Shown: positions 1 to 7,719, numbered from the stretch's first letter. The stretch: 11,175 bases of DNA from Phialocephala subalpina (GCA_900073065.1 FJOG01000118.1:17562-28736); one strand, 5' to 3'. Translations and numbers: made by a program. The notes: generated from the sequence alone by a model not told the origin.

Positions 1-180
1 ATATAAATTATATTAAATAAATTTTAAAGAAAAAATAATAAATTTAATATATATATTTATATTATATTTAAAAATAATAAATATAAAATAATTAAATTAA
101 TAAAATATATTTAATTAAAAAAAATAATAATAATATAAAATAATTATAATTTTAAATTAATATTATTAGAATATTCGAAA
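1..180. other. Near-pure A/T flank, no gene visible
   Basis: The first 170 bases contain only two or three G or C bases, with runs of alternating TTAA/TATA words and no recoverable coding pattern on either strand. Composition changes at about 170-240, where G and C reappear. This is either the most heavily mutated part of the host locus or an older repeat worn down beyond recognition. I can assign no function. Confidence 0.6.
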
Positions 181-698
181 GTTATTATTAAATACTAAAA
201 TCTTAGTTTAATATCAATGAATATATTCTTTCTTTTATCTAATTTATTTGCCTTTTTCTAGAAGGGGTACTTAATTATTTATAATTAAGGAAATAATACT
301 AAGATAATAATTACTAAAATAATAAAGATTAAAGTTTTACTCTTTTATTTACCTTTGAATCCGCCCTTTTATCCTATCGCTAAGCAATCATATGATTATA
401 CCGATATTAGTAACTCTTTTTTTAGAAGAAAATACTCCTTTCAATTAATAAATAATAATTAAGGGAAATATTATCGTAATTATAAGTATATTACTACGTA
501 AAGGGGTATTATAAGGAAATTTAATCGGAAATCAATCGCAATCACGCGTATTATTACTTGATTATCCAAGCTAAAACTAGGGGAAATCCTTTAACCGCGG
601 AGTTAACGAACTTCGAACTAATTAGAGCTCGCGTATCGAGAAATACTAAAAACATCAAAAAATACTAAAAACACGTTTATTACCGCGCCTTGTTTTTT
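181..698 (-). repeat. Element B 3' non-coding region, probably including its 3' LTR
   Basis: This stretch follows the end of element B's degenerate pol frame on the minus strand, exactly where a copia element carries its short 3' untranslated segment and 3' LTR. It shows no coding pattern and is somewhat richer in G and C than the flank at 1-180. It contains a tandem 19-bp duplication (635-672) and a perfect 9-bp inverted repeat (270-278 with 281-289). The partner 5' LTR would lie beyond 11175, so the LTR ends cannot be fixed by comparison. The LTR identity is inferred from position only. Confidence 0.4.
635..672. repeat. Tandem duplication, 2 x 19 bp
   Basis: Units 635-653 and 654-672 are adjacent and identical at 17 of 19 positions. 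The two differences lie in the first six bases (atcgag against atcaaa) and are G/A transitions. On the minus strand the shared part reads as a T-rich word just past the pol stop of element B. It resembles a T-rich word just before the 3' LTR of element A (about 6977-6994), so it may be part of the family's 3' untranslated region. Confidence 0.6.
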
Positions 699-1058
699 TT
701 AACGATTATACTTTTTCTCTTTTTCGTTCTTATTAATTGATTCCTATAACTTAAGACGCTATACTCACCCTTATATTTTAACGCTAAAGTAATTAATACA
801 AATAAGCGATTCTAATAATTTATTGGCGGTAAATTTAATTATAATATCGGCCGGGTTATTATTACTAGTAATCCATCGAATCTCCGAGAATTCTTTGCGT
901 TCGTATAATTATTTAATAATTATAATATTAATTATTAAATGCTTTTCTTTAATAGTACTAAACTTGATTATATATTCGTAAAACGAGAATAAATCGATAC
1001 AAATAATTATAAGAATAAAATCTATTTCTAATTGCTTTATAATGAGATTAAAGGTAAT
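699..1058 (-). pseudogene. Element B RNase H, C-terminal part (split by element A)
   Basis: The minus strand encodes the second half of a copia RNase H domain, the pol subdomain that removes the RNA strand during cDNA synthesis. Visible landmarks are IICID with its aspartate kept, KEKHLI, LYERKEFSEIRW, and NNNPAD (aspartate codon at 846-848). The same landmarks occur in element A's RNase H (IICIN, QEKKLI, NNNPADAI). The frame runs in one phase from 1052 to a TAA at 699-701, with several internal stops of the kind RIP makes from CAA, CAG or TGG. The first half of this domain is at 7214-7470. The two halves join in frame once element A is removed. It is non-functional. Confidence 0.85.
1054..1058. 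repeat. Target-site duplication, left copy (gtaat)
   Basis: Five bases directly left of the 5' LTR. They match the five bases after the 3' LTR (7214-7218, ataat) except for one G/A difference. Five-base duplications are standard for copia integrase. The match alone is weak in such A/T-rich DNA. It is supported because using one copy of this 5-mer restores the RNase H reading frame of element B across the insertion. Confidence 0.65.
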
Positions 1059-1073
1059 TATTAGAATAAATAT

Positions 1074-1079
1074 CACGTG
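1074..1079. promoter_or_regulatory. CACGTG palindrome in 5' LTR, possible E-box
   Basis: CACGTG lies 15 bases inside the LTR and is kept in the other LTR at 7039-7044. It retains one CpA and one TpG, the dinucleotides otherwise stripped from this region. In fungi CACGTG is the core bound by Cbf1/Pho4-type bHLH proteins. Binding here is inference only. Confidence 0.3.
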
Positions 1080-1108
1080 TTTTAGGCTATATGCCTAGCG
1101 TGAGTATA

Positions 1109-1123
1109 CTCTCTATAAGAGAG
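1109..1123 (+). promoter_or_regulatory. TATA-like palindrome in 5' LTR, possible promoter core
   Basis: The arms CTCTCT and AGAGAG flank ATA, giving a TATAA word at 1114-1118 in the middle of the LTR, where a copia U3 promoter would be expected. In the 3' LTR the TATAA is kept but the right arm is broken by G-to-A and G-to-T changes. No start site can be shown. Confidence 0.3.
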
Positions 1124-1386
1124 CAGGCCTCGAGCTCTTAAACTCGATAAAACGATAATAATAAATAATACTTTTGATTTTATTTTACGATTACCCTTTA
1201 TTATAAACGTATACGTTTAAGTAATACGTATTTCCGATTATAATAATATTAATTAGTTTGATTTCGATATATGCGGAATAAATTAAATAATCCCTAGAAT
1301 AATCTTTGATTAATTTCAAAGTATTACGCAGAGATATATTAATACGCGATATACCTCAAAAAGTAAAAACCTTTTATTATAAACAA

Positions 1387-1410
1387 AAACCCGCTTATAA
1401 AGCCCCGATT
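1387..1410 (+). repeat. Leader repeat, copy 1 (24 bp)
   Basis: Core AAACCCGCTTATAAAG followed by CCCCGATT. It differs from copy 3 by a single G/A change. It is the first of three direct copies in element A's leader. Confidence 0.75.
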
Positions 1411-1445
1411 TTATCTCGAATAAAGTATCTTCTTTTGCGCAATTT

Positions 1446-1469
1446 AAACCCGTTTATAAAGCCTCGATT
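1446..1469 (+). repeat. Leader repeat, copy 2 (24 bp)
   Basis: Same word as copy 1 with two C/T changes (cgttta for cgctta, gcctc for gcccc). The similarity to copy 3 extends on both sides (aattt before, aaact after), so the ancestral unit was longer than 24 bp. Confidence 0.75.
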
Positions 1470-1627
1470 AAACTATAAAGAAAAACCAATTTTATTACCG
1501 TAGTAAATTATAGCTAGCTAACTTTCTAGTCTAAACTACGAAAAGCAAAAATATTTTTCTCGAAATTTTAGTTTACCTATAAAGTCTTACGATAACTACG
1601 AGAATAAAACGCTTTGCCTTAAAATTT

Positions 1628-1651
1628 AAACCCGCTTATAAAGCCCCAATT
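1628..1651 (+). repeat. Leader repeat, copy 3 (24 bp)
   Basis: Identical to copy 1 except for one G/A change (ccaatt for cgatt). It is flanked by aattt and aaact, as in copy 2. All differences among the three copies are transitions. Confidence 0.75.
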
Positions 1652-1830
1652 AAACTTTAAGACTAAGTTAATTATTACTATAATAAATAATAAAATTTGC
1701 GCTATTTACTTTGCGCTTTTTGTAACTACTATCGAGTCACCGAATTGCGTTATTACTTTTGCGACTTTTTACGAATTTCTTACTTATTTACCTACTTTTA
1801 TACTCCGATAAAAGCCTATAAGAAAATAGC

Positions 1831-1847
1831 TATATATATATATAAAG
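1831..1847 (+). promoter_or_regulatory. TATA-rich run upstream of Gag
   Basis: An alternating TA run followed by TAAAGG lies about 50 bases before the probable Gag start. It looks like a TATA box, but alternating TA is also what RIP leaves behind, so a promoter role is doubtful. Confidence 0.15.
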
Positions 1848-1897
1848 GGGAGGGAAAAAGTATACTTGCGAAGGAAAAAAGGAAAGGATAAACTAAA

Positions 1898-3700
1898 ATA
1901 AATAATAATAATAACGCTAACTCAAATAAATATTACTAGGATATAAATAATTTAGATTTTAATATTATATTTATAGAAATCTTAGAGTAATACATTAAAG
2001 ACTATATCAAAGAATACGAGGATAATAATACTTATAATAGTATTTTATAGGAAATTTTTTAGGAAAACTTCGAACTATAAATTAAAAATACGTTTAATAG
2101 AATTAAAAAAGTATTCCTTAAGACTTTATACTTTACTCTTAAGCAAAAAGGCGTTTAAGTTAACAAGTCAAAAAGTCAAAGTATAGCAAAAACCCTTAGA
2201 TTTACTCTCGAAGAAGAATAATAAACCAAATAAACAAATATTACTATTAACGAATAATTAATAGAAAATACGTTTAAGTCCTATTAAATTAATTACCGTC
2301 TGGAAATAAACAAAGGAATACTTACCAGAAGACTATTTACTTCATTTAGGCTAATTATACTTAGACTAGTTACGCCTCGATAATTACCCGTAGAAATAAC
2401 CGCAAAAAAACTTCTCACGGAAAACTAACGAGGAAAATAACCCGCTATAAATAATTACCCTATAATTTATTTATAGTTACTAGATTAATTTAAGCCCTTA
2501 ATACTTTATTAGCCTAATTTCTTATTACTTTTCCAGAGATTATAATAATAATCTTAATTTTAACCTTATATATACCCTCGATTTTACTAGCTACTAATAA
2601 TTAAATAGTAATAATATAAATATAAGCAACTTATTAAGAATAACCCCTCGCAATAAGTACCACGCATTTTATCTTTGTATTAATCCGATTAAAAGCCACT
2701 TAATTTGCCGTAAAACCTAGGATTTAGTAAAAGCATGGGAAATATAATTAAGATTTACACCGAAAAACAAAAGTATAATAGTAAAAATAATAACTTTTAA
2801 TTAAAGTTACTTATGTTTTACGATATATATAATAAATATAATTTACTATAAGAAGGATATTTTAAGGCTTTCCTTATTATACTAAAAGGAATAATTATAA
2901 ACTATTATTACATAGATTTAATCTAATAGAAATCTTTATCTTTCGAATAAATTTGCTAGCTAATAAAAGGTTACTTTGAGGATACAAATTATAAGAAACA
3001 AAATCTCTTCGAATAAAATAATACTACTTTAAGTATTATTAGAACAAAGAACCCTAATAAGACCACGAAGTATTATTTTAACCTACTAGTTACAAAGTTA
3101 CGAGAGTTACGTTATAGTCTTAGCAAAATACTCTAAGGAGAGGATTTCTTCGCGAATAAACTTATCCTAATTTACAAAGATTTGCCCGAGTACTAATTTA
3201 CTTGCTCGAATCCACCGGATACTTTAATTAGAGTTATTAGCGCCATGAAATCGTTTATTATAATATATAAATACTCTTATAATTAGGCTAATAATTCGAC
3301 TTATATAATAAAGAGAAAATATTGGTTTAATAATTAATATTCCGACCAACTTAAGTTTAATAATTATAACTAATTATATAATACTATAAAAAAGCGCTAC
3401 TTTATATATAATAAGGAAAGTTATTAATTATCAAATTATACCGCTAAAAAGCGCTAATAGTCCAAAGATTAATTTAAGTCTAAATATATTACTAAATTTA
3501 ATAATAAATTTAGTCGTAACTTTGAGCAAAAATTCAAATAATATATTATTAAATTTAAAAACACGGAAAATAATAATAATATTAATAATATAAACGAAGT
3601 TTTCTAATTAATTATATTTAAAGAAGATAATAATCAAGATTACGACCCACGTAATAACGATAAAAGCTACTTATTCCTTATTTCTTTTGGCTTTATCTTA
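1898..3700 (+). pseudogene. gag: Element A Gag (degenerate)
   Basis: Gag is the structural protein that packages element RNA into virus-like particles. The frame (phase of 1898) can be followed from an ATA that may be a RIP-changed ATG. It passes the acidic segment DYIKEYEDNN (about 1996-2035), the Gag core FYDIYNKY...GYFKAFL (about 2815-2870), and LLVTKLRELRYSL with KDLPEY (about 3080-3200). It ends in a zinc-knuckle-like motif at 3398-3439, followed by a charged tail. These segments agree in spacing with copia Gag proteins of filamentous fungi, as I remember the family. Many in-frame TAA/TAG stops break it. The N-terminal 800 bases are the least certain part, and the protease boundary is approximate. 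Confidence 0.75.
3398..3439 (+). other. Gag zinc knuckle, CX2CX4CX4H pattern, cysteines lost
   Basis: Codons at 3398, 3407 and 3422 are TAC/TAT (Tyr), each one G-to-A step from Cys. The codon at 3437 is TAT, one C-to-T step from His. The spacing is 2, 4 and 4 residues. The stop at 3425 is two G-to-A steps from TGG, giving the Cys-Trp pair seen in fungal copia Gag knuckles. All metal ligands are gone, so it could not bind zinc or RNA in this form. The ancestral residues are inferred. Confidence 0.7.
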
Positions 3701-3759
3701 ATATCTAACGCCAAGGAAATCTTTATTTACTTGAGCAATAAATCGACCACTTATAAGAT

Positions 3760-4060
3760 AATTTTGAAAGAGTTTAAAAGCACGAATAATTTCCCTAATT
3801 TAATAGAAATATTTATTAATAAACCCTATAAACGTTATACGTCCAATAAGTTCTTTAGAATTATAATTAATATAAGAGTATTTACAAGATTAATAGTAAG
3901 TTATAATTAGTATTTAATTTACCAAGCTATTAACGAGACTATTATACTTAATACTTTAATTAAAGGCGCTATCCAAATCAAGTTCAAAATCGGAATAACT
4001 TCTTTTATAAATTCTATTAAAATTAACTTACTTATTAGCGCTACGGAATTTCACGTAATA
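3760..4060 (+). pseudogene. Element A aspartic protease domain (degenerate)
   Basis: The retroviral-type aspartic protease cuts the Gag-Pol polyprotein. The active-site segment at about 3851-3880 reads FFRIIINIRVFTR. The triplet N-I-R (3869-3877) stands where the family has D-T-G; each change is a C-to-T or G-to-A transition. A following SYN*YLIYQ matches the corresponding piece of fungal copia proteases, and FHVIKANTPFLF (about 4050-4080) matches element B's FYVILINIPFLL. It stays in phase with Gag, as expected for one Gag-Pol frame. With the catalytic Asp changed to Asn it is dead. Confidence 0.75.
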
Positions 4061-4249
4061 AAAGCTAATACCCCTTTTCTATTTTATCTCGCGGATATAA
4101 ATAAACTTAGGGTATAATATAATAACCTTAGAAATATACTAATTACGCTAACTCGGGAAATTCTAATTATCCGTTAGTTTAGCCACCTATTTCTCCTATA
4201 GAATAAGGCTTTATACTTTTTCTTAGAGTAATTAATCCACTAAAACCCC

Positions 4250-5235
4250 TATTATCTTACGGAGATAAAACTCAAGCGTTTTTATTATCGCTTTGGCTAC
4301 TTATTAGTTTATAGACTCTAGCGAGTACTTAAACGCGCCAGTTATAATACTAATAAGGAAATCTTGGAGCACTTAATAAAATATTGCCATTATTACTAGA
4401 AATACGATAATTCTCCCGGAAGATTTCGCTTTATTATCCGAGAGGATATAAAGTTTAATTATTACGTTTTAATTAACGTTATATATATTAATAATACCCT
4501 ATTATTCTATATTATAAACAAAATTACGAGATTTCAAAACGGGAAGTTTCTTAAGAATATTTCTATAAAATATACTTAGGATACGCTACGCCAAATCTGG
4601 ATTAATATATACTTAGGACCTCTGGATATAATTACTTATAATGCTAAAAAGAACTTTATTAGTAGTAAGTTTAGATAGTACGCTAAATCCCTTGGAATTA
4701 CTACTAAAAGTATCCCAATTAAAGTATATAACTCAATAGGTATTATCAAGAAATATCACGGTTTTATTCGCAAAGTTTACAAAATTATAATTCAAGAGTT
4801 ATTAGATCTCCAGAGAGATATAGCTCTTTAGATAACTTTAAGGCTATTAACGATATAATTAAACCTAATGGTATTATTCTTACTCTTCTTGTTTTTGGCG
4901 CCTACCCGAGAATAGTCGAGTATAATGCCCTATTAAATGATATTATCCAGCGAGTAATTACTCTCAAAAAGGCTATAAACGAAATCCGTAAGCTAAAAGC
5001 TAAAAGATAAGTTTCCGATGTATTTTACCGCCGAAATGGCCCTAATATTATAAATCTTAAAAGTTTAGAAATTAATTCTTAAGTCCTAATTTAAAGAGAA
5101 ACCCTTAGTAATAAAACCGGCTAATAGAAAGGCTTATATAATCTCCTTGGAATTAGTAAAGAAAATTATAATATTAATTTACCAAGTAAATTAACCTTAT
5201 TTCGCTTTGTAATAGTAAAACCATATTATTAAGAC
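4250..5235 (+). pseudogene. Element A integrase (degenerate)
   Basis: Integrase inserts element cDNA into the genome. An N-terminal HHCC-like region is seen as RFGYLLVYRL (from 4289) and KYCHYY, with one Cys kept. The catalytic core shows all three acidic positions changed: Asp to Asn at 4475-4477, Asp to Asn at 4640-4642, and Glu to Lys at 4748-4750. Spacing is 55 codons and then exactly D-X35-E. A one-base deletion near 4838-4840 shifts the phase, after which PNGIILTLLVFGAYPR and a coiled basic segment INEIRKLKAK are plain. The tail reaches VKPYY at about 5215-5232. The LLVFGAYPR block is well known from fungal copia integrases. Confidence 0.9.
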
Positions 5236-5389
5236 TTAGAAAATAAGGTTTACGACGAGTTAAATAACTTTCAAACGGAAACTTAACTGGAGATTTCCAT
5301 CGAACGAGACTAATCGCAATCTCTAGCTCGTCGAAATAACAAACTTAGGAAAAACGCGAATATAACTATTATTAACCTTACGGTTTACG

Positions 5390-6250
5390 TTTAATTAGGA
5401 GGCTATATTAAGTTCAGAAACTCCCGCCAACTGGAAATTAATAGTCTAATCGAGCGCGGAATATTTAACTTAATTAGCCCGAATAATATATTTAACGGCC
5501 TTAGGATTTTTAACTCTAAATTCGTTAACCAAATCAAAAACAAAGGTATTAATAAGGCTTTCGAGAAGTTTAGGCTTATAATTCAAGCTTATAACAATAT
5601 GGAGAAGTCTCTCGTTTTTACCCAATTTTTAACTATTTAGCGAGTTAACCAGAGATTAATACTAGCTCTTATAGTAATCTTCCTGGAAAACGGTTTTTAC
5701 TTGAGAGATATTACATAAGCTTACACTCAATCGATTACGAAGTTAAATCGAGACTTTTATATTAGACTACTAAAGGAAATAAAACAATAAAATAATTATA
5801 TTCTTAAGGTTATTAAGCCATTATATAATATCCTAAAAGCCGGAAATTACTAATTTGGTACTTATTATAAATACTACCTAAAGAAGCTAAATATAAACTA
5901 ATTAACCTATAACCCTTGCTTTCTTTACGTTAATACGACGGATTACTTTGGCGTCGTTAGCCTATAAACTAATAACACCCTATTTCTCGCGAATAAAGAG
6001 TTTATTTAAACCGAGTAAAAGAAATTAAATAAAGCCAATTTCCTAGCCAAAGGCAAAGAAACCTTAATAACCATTATATTACTTAAGTTCAACAAAGGAC
6101 TAATTACCCTTACTAAGGACAAGTTTATTACGCTAACGCAAGAATAATAATCTAAGGCCTTATAACTAATTATAGAAATTACGGCAAATCTCATTAATTC
6201 GAGAAGCGCGACTAAATAAAAAGTATCGCCAAGAAATTAATATATAGTAT
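5390..6250 (+). pseudogene. Element A reverse transcriptase (degenerate)
   Basis: The copia-type reverse transcriptase (RVT_2 family) copies element RNA into DNA. In order: a start near EINSLIERGIF (from about 5440), then IFNSKFVNQIKNKG, KAFEKFRLIIQAYN, RVNQRLILAL, YLRDIT*AYTQS, and the catalytic block VVSL*TNNTLFLAN at 5953-5990. The codons for T-N-N are at 5968-5976; element B has T-D-N at the same place, so the ancestral motif was T-D-D, in place of the usual YVDD. The frame is the phase of 5941, one base shifted from integrase. It has several TAA/TAG stops. The loss of both catalytic aspartates makes it inactive. Confidence 0.9.
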
Positions 6251-6429
6251 AAAGAGTATAAAGTGCTTATATTACTATAATTTCTTAGCTAAAAACTACT
6301 ATCGACTTCTCTTTTATTGCTTAAACCCTTAACCCCGGAAAGGAGGAAATTAAGCAATTTAATAAGTATATCAAATGGCAAATATAAAATACTTCCAAAA
6401 GACTAAGATTTATTTAGCTCGATAAAAGA

Positions 6430-6993
6430 TCTCTTAAACTTATTATTTTTACTAATGTTTCCTTTGCAAATAATAACGATTTTACTTCTTAAATTAATTA
6501 CGTTATTACGCTCGTAAATCAAAATAATAATATAAATATTATTTATTAATCGTTAATAAAATACAAGAGAATTACTCGTAGTATATTAGCTTTTAAATTA
6601 TATACTATAAGTTATAATTTTAATATAATGGCTTCTATTAAATTTACGATTAAAAAAGCCTTTAATTACCTAGTATTCCCATTTATAATTTGTATTAACT
6701 CGAAATTACTTTATAATTACTTAATTAAACTAAGAATAACCCAGGAAAAGAAATTAATAATAAACTTCATATGCTTACGTTAATTATATAAGCGTAAAGA
6801 AATTGCTAAAATTAAGTAAATTAACGGAAATAATAACCCCGCGGATGCCATAATAAAGTTTAAACCCTATTAAACTCTAAGAAATTTACTCGATTCGAAT
6901 AAGCTTAATATTAAAGCAACGGAGTAAATAAAACGCGGTATAGAAACTTAGATAAAAAGAAAAGAAAGAAAGTTAACGTTTTGGTATTTTTGA
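6430..6993 (+). pseudogene. Element A RNase H and pol C-terminus (degenerate)
   Basis: RNase H removes the RNA strand during cDNA synthesis. Catalytic positions: Asp to Asn at 6454-6456 (FTNVSFANN), Glu to Lys at 6595-6597 (LAFKLYAI), and Asp to Asn at 6697-6699 (IICINS). NNNPADAI follows at about 6830-6852. The frame is the same phase as reverse transcriptase and ends at TGA 6991-6993; earlier stops such as TAG 6949 are probably RIP products. It aligns motif by motif with the split RNase H of element B. All three acidic residues are lost. Confidence 0.88.
6954..6972 (+). other. Purine run near pol end, possible polypurine tract
   Basis: Nineteen consecutive purines lie 51 bases before the 3' LTR. 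A polypurine tract primes plus-strand DNA synthesis but normally abuts the LTR. The similarity between the LTRs clearly begins at 7024, so this run is either a displaced tract or just the lysine/arginine-rich end of pol. Confidence 0.25.
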
Positions 6994-7023
6994 TATAATA
7001 GTATTACTTTTAAATATACTTAG

Positions 7024-7213
7024 TATTAGAATAAATATCACGTGTTTTAGGCTATATACTTAGCGTGAGTATACTCTCTATAAGAAATCAAGCCTCGAGC
7101 TCTTAGACTTAATAAGACGATAATAATAAATAGTACTTTTGATTTTACTTTACGATTACCCTTTATTATAAACGCGTACGCTTAAGTAATACGTATTTCC
7201 AATTATAATAATA
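7024..7213 (+). repeat. Element A 3' LTR (190 bp)
   Basis: Partner of 1059-1248, aligned without gaps. The differences cluster at 7058-7060, 7086-7091 and 7106-7115 and are almost all C/T or G/A. Which copy carries the A or T alternates, so RIP hit the two LTRs independently. It ends in aataata; beyond 7213 the two flanks diverge. Confidence 0.93.
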
Positions 7214-7218
7214 ATAAT
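7214..7218. repeat. Target-site duplication, right copy (ataat)
   Basis: Five bases directly right of the 3' LTR, matching gtaat at 1054-1058 with one G/A difference. The local sequence is ataataata, so the exact boundary could slip by three bases. Confidence 0.6.
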
Positions 7219-7470
7219 AAAAATCGATATTATTATATCGATTCTTATTATTATCGCGTATAATTCTGAAGTTAAAACTACGCGCGTAATCCTTTTGTAC
7301 TTAATCGAGCTCTAATATAAAACGTTTCCCTTTAAATCGAATTTCTTATTATTATATTCCTTATTCCCTAATATAATAATATATTCGATTTAAGAGTTAT
7401 AATTTGCGTTTATAGCAAACGAACTATTTATAAAAACGAATAACTTTGCAAATAATAAGTTTATATATAT
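7214..7470 (-). pseudogene. Element B RNase H, N-terminal part (split by element A)
   Basis: On the minus strand the frame gives VFINSSFA (first Asp position now Asn, 7426-7428), then an IEYIIILGNKEYNNKKFD segment, SSIKYKRITRVVLTSELYAI with the catalytic Glu kept, and RIDIIISIF up to the edge of element A. The matching block in element A is YQSLIKYKRITRSILAFKLYAI. The codon phase at the break (7216-7218 complete, then 7215-7214 plus 1053) continues into the piece at 1052-699. Confidence 0.88.
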
Positions 7471-7719
7471 AAATTGGAGCCTTTGATCGAAGTTATTTAT
7501 TTATTATTATAAACGCTTATTAAGAGCTATAATTTGCTCTTGTTTAAAGTTTTAATATTAAATTATTACGAATATATCAAACGTAGCCTCCGATTAACAA
7601 ATTATACTTATATATACTTCTTAGGCGTATTACTCGAAGTAAATTTACTTAAATTCGCTCGATTTAAAGTTAATAAAAATCAAATATTTCTTTTATTTTT
7701 TTAAAGTAAAATAATATTA

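Larger units (their letters stand above)
1059..1248 (+). repeat. Element A 5' LTR (190 bp)
   Basis: It aligns without gaps to 7024-7213, with about 175 of 190 bases identical by hand count; 14 of the 15 differences are transitions. The outer ends read tattag...aataata. They would be canonical TG...CA if the terminal TG and CA had each been converted to TA by RIP. It contains a CACGTG palindrome (1074-1079), a short inverted repeat TAGGC/GCCTA (1083-1097), a TATAA-containing palindrome (1109-1123) and a CTCGAG site. An LTR of 190 bp is short but within the copia range. Confidence 0.93.
1249..1897 (+). other. Element A leader (5' untranslated region), repeat-bearing
   Basis: This 650-bp segment between the 5' LTR and the first recognisable Gag frame has no protein pattern that I recognise. 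It carries three dispersed copies of a 24-bp word (1387-1410, 1446-1469, 1628-1651) and a run TATATATATATATAAAGG ending near 1847. A tRNA primer-binding site should begin just after 1248, but the sequence there is too altered for me to match to a tRNA. The Gag frame stays open upstream to about 1697 apart from a TAA at 1889-1891, so the true Gag start could lie earlier than 1898. Confidence 0.55.
1059..7213 (+). mobile_element. Element A: full-length, RIP-degraded Ty1/copia LTR retrotransposon
   Basis: A 6155-bp element bounded by two 190-bp direct LTRs and a probable 5-bp target duplication. Its internal order is leader, Gag, protease, integrase, reverse transcriptase, RNase H, which is the copia order (Ty3/gypsy puts integrase last). 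The coding frame is recognisable over about 1690 codons but carries dozens of TAA and TAG stops and one single-base deletion near 4838-4840. Damage is overwhelmingly C-to-T or G-to-A at CpA/TpG sites. The element sits on the plus strand inside the RNase H region of the oppositely oriented element B. It has no intact protein and cannot move by itself. Confidence 0.92.

Noticed and set aside
181..698. A separate gene or RNA gene left of element B
   Set aside because: No coding pattern, tRNA-like fold or conserved motif is visible on either strand. Position fits element B's 3' end.
1306..1503. 65-codon plus-strand open frame in element A's leader
   Set aside because: It starts at TTG, spans two leader repeats that produce its internal protein repetition, has no recognisable domain, and lies in a non-coding leader. 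Chance frame.
1697..1891. 64-codon plus-strand open frame before Gag
   Set aside because: It has a TTG start and no recognisable domain. It is in phase with Gag, so it could be a Gag extension closed by a RIP stop, but it is not supportable as a gene.
6006..6194. 62-codon minus-strand open frame
   Set aside because: Antisense to the well-supported end of element A's reverse transcriptase.
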